From an uncultured Bacteroidales bacterium (lineage in GTDB: Bacteria > Bacteroidota > Bacteroidia > Bacteroidales > CAIWKO01), in NCBI GenBank assembly GCA_903913285.1, contig CAIWKO010000054.1:1-64000 (forward strand): a stretch of 64,000 nucleotides of DNA, read 5' to 3'. Under the pieces are notes generated by a model. It saw only the letters and a list, made by a program, of their open reading frames with translations. It had not been told where the DNA came from and made no database searches. Positions within the stretch are counted from its first letter, which is position 1, and the number at the start of each line of letters is the position of its first letter. The position numbers and the translations under genes are program-made. Shown one piece after another: positions 43,085 through 50,197 of this stretch.

Positions 43085-43753
43085 CTATTCTAAAGTTCGG
43101 TATAGTTGAATCTTGTCTGATTCAATTATGCTGATGCCTGATTTTTCTTTTTTGGCTTCATGCAGCATGGCTTTAGCGACGAGCGAAGCTTCCACTCCGC
43201 GATATTTCGACAGTTTGCCGATAAACATAAATCCCAAAGCTTTCATAACGGCTTTGCCCACCTGTTCGCCAAAGCGATGTTCCTCACGGTGGCCCATCAG
43301 CATTGAGGGGCGGAAAATAACAAGCGACGGAAACACCAGCATGCCCAAACTTTCTTCAACCTTGCCTTTGGTGCGCAGATAGAAGTTTTGCGAGTTTTTG
43401 TTGGCTCCCATCGACGAGATGTAGAGAAACTTTTCAACCTGCGAGCGTTCGGCAATGCGGGCTACCGAAATTACGTAGTCGTGGTCGATACGGGTGAAAT
43501 TTTCCCGGCTTCCGGCTTTTTTTATGGTGGTGCCCAGGCAACAAAACACGTGTTGAGCTGTGATGCATTCGGTTTCGCTGATGCGGCCGAAATCAACGAT
43601 CTTTTCGGTGAGTTTGGGATGCACTATGCCGCACGATCTGCGAACCCAAATTTCGACGGAGCCATAGGCCTCGTCATTGAGCAATTGAATTAAACATTGA
43701 TTGCCGCACAAACCGGTTGCGCCTATCACTAATGCTTTTAAGGGTTTTTGCAT
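43085..43753 (-). CDS. NAD(P)-binding atypical SDR (HTATIP2/TIP30-like)
   Basis: A 222-residue Rossmann protein. The nucleotide-binding loop GATGLCGNQCL is at about 12-22, followed by VFCCLGTTIKKAGSRENFTR, FLYISSMGANKNSQNFYLRT and KGKVEESL (Y-x-x-x-K spacing in YLRTKGK). The pattern matches the HTATIP2-like atypical short-chain dehydrogenases. Its start is 2 bases past the aroK stop, so it is translationally linked. Substrate unknown. Confidence 0.85.
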   Translation of the reverse strand: MQKPLKALVIGATGLCGNQCLIQLLNDEAYGSVEIWVRRSCGIVHPKLTEKIVDFGRISETECITAQHVFCCLGTTIKKAGSRENFTRIDHDYVISVARIAERSQVEKFLYISSMGANKNSQNFYLRTKGKVEESLGMLVFPSLVIFRPSMLMGHREEHRFGEQVGKAVMKALGFMFIGKLSKYRGVEASLVAKAMLHEAKKEKSGISIIESDKIQLYRTLE

Positions 43754-43755
43754 GA

Positions 43756-44286
43756 TTATTTTTTATCAGGGCATCGTTTTTCGAAAAGTTTGCAGATCTT
43801 TTCGCAAACCGAGTCTGGTGTGTCGCTGTTGTCGATCTTTACAATGTGGGTTGATAGTTTGTAGCTGGGTTCGCGTTTCGACAGCAGGCAGTTAATCATT
43901 TTATTCAGGTCTTCGTCGCCGGCTATCAGGGGGCGCAGTACGGTATTATCTTTCAACCGTTCGAAAAGCAATTCGGGAGTACATTTTAAATAAATAGTGA
44001 TACCCATGGTGTTCATCAGGCTCATATTATCCGAAAAAATGGGCATTCCGCCCCCGGTAGCAATAATGGCGTTGTTGGTATGCACCTTGATATGCAGCAA
44101 GGCGTCGCGCTCAAGTTTGCGGAACACGGCTTCGCCATCGGTGCCATAAACCGAGACGATGCTTTTTCCGCATTGGGCTTCAACCATTTTATCTGTATCA
44201 ACAAAATCCCATCCGAGCTTATCGGCCACCATTTTGCCAACGGTGCTTTTGCCGCTTCCCATAAATCCGACAAGGAAAAACTTCAT
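43756..44286 (-). CDS. aroK: Shikimate kinase
   Basis: A 176-residue kinase of the aromatic amino-acid pathway that phosphorylates shikimate at O3. The P-loop GFMGSGKST is at 7-15, DTDKMVE contains the Mg/shikimate Asp, and ATGGGMPIF contains the conserved GGG. The lid region carries RLKDNTVLRPLI. Full length. First gene of a two-gene unit with the SDR-like gene. Confidence 0.95.
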   Translation of the reverse strand: MKFFLVGFMGSGKSTVGKMVADKLGWDFVDTDKMVEAQCGKSIVSVYGTDGEAVFRKLERDALLHIKVHTNNAIIATGGGMPIFSDNMSLMNTMGITIYLKCTPELLFERLKDNTVLRPLIAGDEDLNKMINCLLSKREPSYKLSTHIVKIDNSDTPDSVCEKICKLFEKRCPDKK

Positions 44287-44520
44287 ACACTACTTTTTGA
44301 TGATGCAAATTAAAGCATTTAAATGTATATATGCAAGAAAATTCTTCATTACTTTTAGTTTAAGATTATCAAATCATCCTGTTACGTATCGCCACAACTG
44401 CTAAAGTTGTATATTTAGCTGCAAAAAACAGTGGAGAAGGCTGCAGAAATTTTTATACATATTGTTTGTATGACGAAAGTATTATTTGTAAATTTACTGC
44501 CTTAATTGCAGATATGTTCT

Positions 44521-44932
44521 TTGCATGTTGTAGAAATTGAAAGGGTGTGCTGAAATACGTACTTGCCGATCCTGAAATTGAAGAAAGCGTTTGTCGATCT
44601 CAGGGTTGTTCCCCGCACATAGAGGGACGTCCCCCTATGATAGAGGGACAACCCTCCGATGTAGAGGGACAACCATGAGCAACAGAGGGATGCCCCCCTG
44701 ATATAGAGGGACGACCATGAGTAATAGGGGGACGCCCCTCCGGAACAGGGGGACGCCCCCCTGCAACTGGGGGGAGTCCCCTCGGAGCTGGGGGGAATTT
44801 CTGAGCGCAAGAAACTGTTCGGAAAATGTTGCGTTTGCTGCAACATAAAATTATACCATCATCGCGCCTGTCCGTTTCATGAATAACATTAATACAGCGC
44901 ACAGCAAAAGTATATTGTTGCACGTTGTAGAA
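44521..44932. repeat. 15-bp direct repeats flanking array D
   Basis: TTGCATGTTGTAGAA at 44521-44535 and TTGCACGTTGTAGAA at 44918-44932 (14 of 15 identical, same orientation) enclose array D and about 110 bases past it. They could be remnants of an insertion, recombination sites or shared regulatory sites. No transposase or terminal inverted repeats are seen. The remainder of the 44287-44991 gap has no recognisable gene. Confidence 0.6.
44600..44809. repeat. Tandem array D: ten units of 21 bp, G/C-rich dyads
   Basis: Unit starts fall every 21 bases: 44600, 44621, 44642 and so on to 44789; the first and last units are diverged. Units contain RGGGG then a 4-base spacer (ACGC, ACGT, ACAA) then CCCCY and a short linker. 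The unit at 44747 is perfect: AGGGGG-ACGC-CCCCCT. Others are imperfect, and the units at 44663 and 44705 lack the right arm. The layout again equals 5-4-5-7. Open frames through it encode PS-rich or RG-rich heptads and are rejected as genes. Confidence 0.9.
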
Positions 44933-44991
44933 CCATAACAGCTATTAAAATGAAAAAATAATAATTGTAAAATCTTTTAAAGCGATACATC

Positions 44992-45723
44992 ATGGCATCA
45001 AAAGATTATATTCCTCATAAAGATAGATTATTCCACATTTGGCAGGACAATTTTGTGAATGGCGTTAACGAAAATTATGCCAGTTGGGATTTGCCCGCGC
45101 GTGCCGCAACCGAATGGACGCTGCTCACCGCCACTCCCGGCACCAAGAAAATGCGTTGGGATGCTGCGTGGGCAAACGTCAGTACAAATAACTTTACACG
45201 TTCGCAAAATGTTGAAATGAACGATGCCCGCCGGGAATATGAAAGCGGTTTCAGAACATCGGACAGCGACACAAGTTTGCGTTTGTTTATTAAACGTTAT
45301 TTGCGCAACAATCCTTTGGTGACCAACGGGCAAAGAATTCAAATGGGCATAACAATTCCCGATGAAGATAAAAGTGGTCCGTTAGATAAAAACGCACTCA
45401 TCGACCTGTGGGGACTCGTGCGCAGTGTGGATCATTTGGTGCATCTGATTCAGGTAACAGTTCCGGGTCGCCGGAGCAGGGCGAAAGGCAGGGGAGTTAA
45501 AGACATACAGGTTTTTATGGCCATCACACCTGCCAGTCAAACAGCATCGCCTTCTTTAAGTTCCTTTGCCTATATTGGTGTTGTGAAGCGCGGCCTGATG
45601 ATTCAACTGTTCAGCGAGGATCAGGTAGGCATGCGTGCACATTATTATGCCCGTTTCAGGTTTGAAGGCAAAATAGACTCTTATGGCCCACCCAGTTCGT
45701 ATTGGAGTTGCATAATCATGTAA
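44992..45723 (+). CDS. Conserved protein of unknown function (MASKDYIP family)
   Basis: A 243-residue protein without a signal peptide. Notable segments: MASKDYIPHKDRLFHIWQDN, then FVNGVNENYASW, a helical middle (RLFIKRYLRNNPLVTNGQRI) and a Gly/Arg-rich loop (PGRRSRAKGRGVKD). The C-terminal half has beta strands (VFMAITPA, FAYIGVVKRGLMIQLF, RAHYYARFRFEGK). It resembles a recurring Bacteroidota protein type that I cannot name with a function. It is the plus-strand gene closest to array D, which ends about 180 bases upstream. Confidence 0.75.
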   Translation: MASKDYIPHKDRLFHIWQDNFVNGVNENYASWDLPARAATEWTLLTATPGTKKMRWDAAWANVSTNNFTRSQNVEMNDARREYESGFRTSDSDTSLRLFIKRYLRNNPLVTNGQRIQMGITIPDEDKSGPLDKNALIDLWGLVRSVDHLVHLIQVTVPGRRSRAKGRGVKDIQVFMAITPASQTASPSLSSFAYIGVVKRGLMIQLFSEDQVGMRAHYYARFRFEGKIDSYGPPSSYWSCIIM

Positions 45724-45778
45724 AAAATGAGAAATAACATTACTTTTCTGTCCGAAATTTATGTAAATCGGGAATAAA

Positions 45779-46507
45779 ATGAAATTTTTCAAATTCCTGA
45801 TTACAGATTGGTTTCTTTTTATTTTTAAACCAAACAACAAACCGATAGAGCTAAGCCTGAAAAGGCGCATAGCCGGTTTTGCTTTTTATTTGGTTTTCTT
45901 TTTTCTAATTTATTATTCTCTTGAGAACACTGCCCACACTCTTTTGAATAAGCTATGGCTCATTAAAATCATTCCATTTCCCATAACGTATCGATACGAA
46001 ATATTAGCCAGTGGTTTCTGGATTCTTGTGATTATTGGCCCTATATTGGAAGAATTGATGTTTCGCTTGAGTTTACGTGCAAAACCTTATTTTCTTGCCA
46101 TTTCATTAACCCTGATTTTTTTCTTTTGTATAGATGCGTTTTTCGATGTAAAAATCTTCTTCAACTGGAAATATACTTTGGAAAATGCAGCGCTGATGAT
46201 TTTGATTGCAGCAATATTGACTGTAGTTATAAACTTTTTTCGGATACCTTTTGAGAAATTCTGGAACAAATATTTTGTGCTGATATTTTATCTGTCCGCA
46301 TTACTCTTTGGTTACATGCATCTGAATAATTATTTTGTAATTCACTATTCGGTTGTGCTGTTGAGTCCGGTTTTTATTTTCCCGAAGATAATTGTGGGAT
46401 TGAATTTTGGATTTCTACGGATGCGCTATGGAATAATTTTTTCCATATTGACCCACATGAGTTTCAATCTGGTTCCTTATTTGATTTACCTGCATTATAT
46501 GAAATAA
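45779..46507 (+). CDS. CPBP-family intramembrane metalloprotease (putative)
   Basis: A 242-residue membrane protein with about seven or eight hydrophobic helices. The CPBP/Abi signature is present: EELMFRLSL near 85 (EExxxR), FGYMHLNNYF near 180 and LTHMSFNLVPY near 222 supply the Glu and two His of the predicted metal site. Such proteases act on membrane proteins or prenyl-protein-like substrates. It sits 32 bases upstream of the first sugar aminotransferase and may be co-transcribed with the polysaccharide locus. Confidence 0.85.
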   Translation: MKFFKFLITDWFLFIFKPNNKPIELSLKRRIAGFAFYLVFFFLIYYSLENTAHTLLNKLWLIKIIPFPITYRYEILASGFWILVIIGPILEELMFRLSLRAKPYFLAISLTLIFFFCIDAFFDVKIFFNWKYTLENAALMILIAAILTVVINFFRIPFEKFWNKYFVLIFYLSALLFGYMHLNNYFVIHYSVVLLSPVFIFPKIIVGLNFGFLRMRYGIIFSILTHMSFNLVPYLIYLHYMK

Positions 46508-46539
46508 CAAAAGAAGATAAAGTAATTAAAACCCAAACA

Positions 46540-47742
46540 ATGTACCACTATTCATTGAACAAGATCGACCCCCTTGAACGCTTATATGTTAAGGAAGTTC
46601 TCGACAACGGTTTCAGGGCTTCGAAAAAGAACGTTTTCGTTCGGCGGCTCGAGCAGGAGTTTGCCAAAACCTTTGGTGTTGATTATGCCATTGCCCTTGC
46701 CAACTGCACCTGTGCCGTGCACACGGCGCTGGCTGCTCTGGGTGTTGGCCCCGGCGACGAGGTTATCGTGCCGGCTTTAACCATGTCGAGTCCTGCCATG
46801 GCAGTGCTTCACAACAATTCCATTCCCGTGTTTGCCGATGTGGATGCCGAAACTTTTAATATCGATGCCGGATCGGTGCGACGGTGCATCACACCTCGCA
46901 CCAAAGCCATCATTTCGGTGGCGCTTTATGGTTTGCCACCCGATTATGATGCCCTGCTGGCTTTGTGCGACGAATTTCATCTTTATTTGATAGAAGACAA
47001 TGCCCAATGCATCAACGGCACCTATAAAGGCAGGGTAGTGGGCAGTTTCGGACATTTTGCCTGCTACAGCTTTCAGGGAAGCAAACACCTCACGGCCGGC
47101 GAAGGCGGCATGCTGATAACCCGCGACGCTCAACTGGCCGAAAAAGCACGCAAATTCAGCGGGCTGGGTTTTGCCGGACTCACCGCCACGGGCAACACAA
47201 CCGGGCGCGGCGAATTGCAGAAACCAGCTTTTGAACGTCATCTCACCTACGGCTTCAACTATAAAATGCCCGAACTATGCGCCGCGGTGGCTTTGGCTCA
47301 AATGCAGCGTTCTTCTGAACTGATACGTTTGCGCAAACAATCGGGTGGTCTGTATAACCTTATTATGTTCAACTGCGAAATTGCAAAAGAACAAGCGCGA
47401 ACTATGGATTACGAAAACTGCTATTGGACCTATGCCATACAATTGCAAACCACCCAACCCGGAAAAGATTGGTCGCGTTTTAAAAAACTCTTTATCAAAA
47501 ACGGTGGAGAGGCTTTTTATGGAGCATGGCAACTTACATACAACGAACCGTTATTCAGAAACGAGGTTCAGCACCAAAAAGGCGTGTGGCAGCGCTATCA
47601 AAAGGGGCTGTGCCCCACGGCCGAATATCTGCAGCCCCGCATGATACAATTGAAAACAAATTATTTATCGCATGACGAGATAGAAGATCAAGCGTCGGCA
47701 TTGGCGCTTACCCTAAAGCAAATTAAGAAATCAAAAACATAA
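46540..47742 (+). CDS. DegT/DnrJ/EryC1 family PLP-dependent sugar aminotransferase
   Basis: A 400-residue fold-type I aminotransferase of nucleotide-sugar synthesis. Landmarks: ANCTCAVHTALAALGVGPGD then EVIVPALTMSSPAMAV, IEDNAQCINGTYKGRVVGSF (Asp in IED) and YSFQGSKHLTAGEGGMLIT, in which Lys of GSKH forms the Schiff base. A closing FNYKMPELCAAVALAQM follows. It transfers an amino group to a keto-sugar. First recognisable gene of the polysaccharide locus. Confidence 0.93.
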   Translation: MYHYSLNKIDPLERLYVKEVLDNGFRASKKNVFVRRLEQEFAKTFGVDYAIALANCTCAVHTALAALGVGPGDEVIVPALTMSSPAMAVLHNNSIPVFADVDAETFNIDAGSVRRCITPRTKAIISVALYGLPPDYDALLALCDEFHLYLIEDNAQCINGTYKGRVVGSFGHFACYSFQGSKHLTAGEGGMLITRDAQLAEKARKFSGLGFAGLTATGNTTGRGELQKPAFERHLTYGFNYKMPELCAAVALAQMQRSSELIRLRKQSGGLYNLIMFNCEIAKEQARTMDYENCYWTYAIQLQTTQPGKDWSRFKKLFIKNGGEAFYGAWQLTYNEPLFRNEVQHQKGVWQRYQKGLCPTAEYLQPRMIQLKTNYLSHDEIEDQASALALTLKQIKKSKT

Positions 47743-47794
47743 TACTTTATCGGTGTTTGATTGTTGGTTACTTTGTTAATTTCCCGAGTTAATA

Positions 47795-47828
47795 TTGAGC
47801 ACCCATGTTTTTAAAAATGTTATTTTTG
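47795..47828 (+). promoter_or_regulatory. Candidate promoter upstream of the flippase
   Basis: TTG at 47795-47797, a 23-base spacer and TATTTTTG at 47821-47828 fit the TAnnTTTG pattern. Transcription would begin about 28 bases before the ATG at 47863, and the following genes overlap or abut, so this may drive the main operon. Confidence 0.5.
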
Positions 47829-47862
47829 TGGAAAATAGTAACATACTTCCGCAATTCGACGC

Positions 47863-49146
47863 ATGGAAAAAAGCTCAACATCAAGGATCAAGCAGTTTCG
47901 TAAAGATCACGGAAGGATCATTGAGAATTTCTTTTCCTTATCGGTTCTGAACGGCATTTCATTCCTGTTTCCGCTCATCACCATTCCATATCTCACGCGG
48001 GTTTTGGGTGTCGAGAAATTCGGCCTGTGGTCTTTTGCCTTCGCCATTATTCAATATTTCATCATCTTCACCAGCTTTGGTTTTGCCTATTCGGCCACGC
48101 AGCAAATATCCGTTAACCAAACCAATCGCCGCAAAATATCCGATATCTTTTCGGCTGTCATCACCGTCAAACTGATGATCTCTGTATTGTGTTGGTTCGT
48201 GCTAATGGCGCTCATATTGTTCACTGACCAGTTCCGCCGCGATTATCTCATCTTCATCTATTCGTTCGGCATGGTGATAGGCGATGCGCTGGTGCCGGTG
48301 TGGTTGTTTCAGGGCATGGAAAAAATGAAATTCATCACCATAGTAAATTTTGCTTCCAAACTGGTGTTCACCGTGCTCATCTTTGTTTTTGTCCGCTCCG
48401 AAGCCGACCTGCTGATCGTGCCCATATTCAATACACTCGGCTTTCTGATAGCGGGTATCATAAGTTTTGTGATCGCCTACCGCATCTTCAAACTAAAACT
48501 CGTATGGCCCAAGTTAAGCGAGATCAAAATACAGATGAAAGAAGCCTGGCCCATATTTGTATCAACATTCAGCATCAACCTCTATCGCTATGCCAATGTG
48601 CCTTTGCTCGGTTTTTTAACCAACATGACCATGGTAGGCTATTATGCTTCGGCCGAAAAAGTGATAAAAGGGGTGCAGTCGCTCATCACTCCCCTGTCGG
48701 ATGCATTGTTCCCATACATGAGCCGGCGGTTTGCCGCAGACAGTGCAGGTCAGAACGTGGGCTTTTTGTATCGCCTCGGCAAAAAATATTTTGTGGTGCT
48801 GACGGCAATATCAGCAGTGTTTTTGCTTTTTGCCAAACCCATAGTCACCGTATTCCTGGGGCATAAATTTGTCGATTCCATTCCCGACATACAAATTATG
48901 AGTTTCGTGGTACTGTTTGGCGGGATGAACTATTTTCTGGGCATCATCGGTTTGGTGAACATGGGCTACAAAAAGAAGTTTATGGTTTTTGTTGCCATCA
49001 CGGGATTGATCAGTATCATAAACCTCGTGTGGCTTATTTATTATTTTGCCGATCAGGGCGCCTCGGCTTCGATGCTCATCAGCGAAATGTTGCTGTTCAT
49101 CATGCTGGCGGTTTTTGTGTTCAAACTAAAAAAGGCGCATGAATAA
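47863..49146 (+). CDS. wzx: Wzx-type polysaccharide flippase
   Basis: A 427-residue multi-pass protein (about 12 helices) of the MATE/PST (MOP) superfamily. The N-terminal LSVLNGISFLFPLITIPYLT and RVLGVEKFGLWSFAFAIIQY segments are typical of oligosaccharide flippases. It moves undecaprenyl-linked repeat units across the inner membrane. Its stop overlaps the start of the next glycosyltransferase by 8 bases, indicating translational coupling. Confidence 0.92.
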   Translation: MEKSSTSRIKQFRKDHGRIIENFFSLSVLNGISFLFPLITIPYLTRVLGVEKFGLWSFAFAIIQYFIIFTSFGFAYSATQQISVNQTNRRKISDIFSAVITVKLMISVLCWFVLMALILFTDQFRRDYLIFIYSFGMVIGDALVPVWLFQGMEKMKFITIVNFASKLVFTVLIFVFVRSEADLLIVPIFNTLGFLIAGIISFVIAYRIFKLKLVWPKLSEIKIQMKEAWPIFVSTFSINLYRYANVPLLGFLTNMTMVGYYASAEKVIKGVQSLITPLSDALFPYMSRRFAADSAGQNVGFLYRLGKKYFVVLTAISAVFLLFAKPIVTVFLGHKFVDSIPDIQIMSFVVLFGGMNYFLGIIGLVNMGYKKKFMVFVAITGLISIINLVWLIYYFADQGASASMLISEMLLFIMLAVFVFKLKKAHE

Positions 49147-50197
49147 CGAACGCAATAATCCGATCACCCAGGAGCATATCGCCATCGTTATCCTCAACTG
49201 GAACGGATACGAAGATACACTTGAATGTTTGCAGAGCCTTGCACTATGCACCTATAATAACTTCGAGATCATTCTGGTTGATAATGCTTCACAGGATAAT
49301 TCTGTGGCGATCATTAAAGAGCGCCTACACCAACACAATGCTGATGCTTCGCTACGAAAGTTCTGTTTTGAAGAAGAAAACCGAGACGAGAGTTCAATCA
49401 AGGTTACTTTTATTGAAAATGCCGAGAACCTTGGTTTTGCCATTGGAAACAATATTGGCATCGCTAAGGCTCTTGAACTTGATGCCGGATACATACTCCT
49501 TTTAAATAACGACACCACGGTCGCCCCCGATTTTTTGATGCAATTGATCAGCTTTTTTCGGGCACATCCTGATTATTCGGTTGCAACGCCGCAAATACGC
49601 TATTTCGACAAACCCGATATGATCTGGAATTGCGGAGGCAGGCTCACCGCTTCCGGCTCGCGTAAATATTTCTTCGACGATAAAGCTTTTTCGCAACTGC
49701 CGGACAAAAGTTTTCTGAACATAAGTTTTATCACGGGTTGCGCCCTGATGGCAAAAGCCGGAGTGTTCAAAACCCATGGCTTGCTTTCCGATGCGTTCTT
49801 TTTCGGAGAGGAAGACTACGAGTTTTCGTTGCGGATGAAGAAAAACCGTGTAAAAGTTGCCTGTGTGCTGCCTTCGGTGATCTACCATAAGGTAAATTCG
49901 TCCATTTCAAAAGCGTCTGACAGTGCCATCGGCAAAATGTATATCCACTATCTCAACCGCTATATCAACCTGAGGAGTTATATGCCTGCATGGAAATGGA
50001 AACTATGGCGGCGTGTTTATTTCCTGTATATTTTTGCCTTGCTGAAACACCGCCACAAAATAAAATGCACCACCATACGGAATTTTAAGAAAAGTTTGTT
50101 CAGGAATTCATCCGCGATGAGCGGAGTGAATAAGCAGACTTTTGAGAACTATATTCATGCTGATTTTAACGAATCTGAAACTATAACCAATGTTTAG
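49139..50197 (+). CDS. Family 2 glycosyltransferase (rhamnosyltransferase-like)
   Basis: A 352-residue GT2 enzyme. AIVILNWNGYEDTLECLQSL opens the GT-A fold, VDNASQDNSVAII follows, LLLNNDTTVAPDFLMQLISF holds the DxD-equivalent NNDT, and ITGCALMAKAGVF then FFGEEDYEFSLRMKKNRVKV carries the acceptor-side ED. The layout is that of WcaA/rhamnosyl-type transferases. It overlaps the flippase gene by 8 bases and the next gene by 8 bases. Confidence 0.92.
   Translation: MNNERNNPITQEHIAIVILNWNGYEDTLECLQSLALCTYNNFEIILVDNASQDNSVAIIKERLHQHNADASLRKFCFEEENRDESSIKVTFIENAENLGFAIGNNIGIAKALELDAGYILLLNNDTTVAPDFLMQLISFFRAHPDYSVATPQIRYFDKPDMIWNCGGRLTASGSRKYFFDDKAFSQLPDKSFLNISFITGCALMAKAGVFKTHGLLSDAFFFGEEDYEFSLRMKKNRVKVACVLPSVIYHKVNSSISKASDSAIGKMYIHYLNRYINLRSYMPAWKWKLWRRVYFLYIFALLKHRHKIKCTTIRNFKKSLFRNSSAMSGVNKQTFENYIHADFNESETITNV

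Noticed and set aside
44621-44800. G-quadruplex in array D
   Set aside because: The G-runs are separated by about 15-17 bases including complementary C-runs, so the local hairpin is the more likely structure.
2862-44809. CRISPR interpretation of the tandem arrays
   Set aside because: There are no unique spacers of 25-40 bases between repeats, units are directly abutting, and no cas gene is in the window.
44502-44923. Minus-strand frames of 107-114 codons in array D
   Set aside because: Proline-, serine- and glycine-rich heptads arise from the repeat; no start context or homologous fold is visible.
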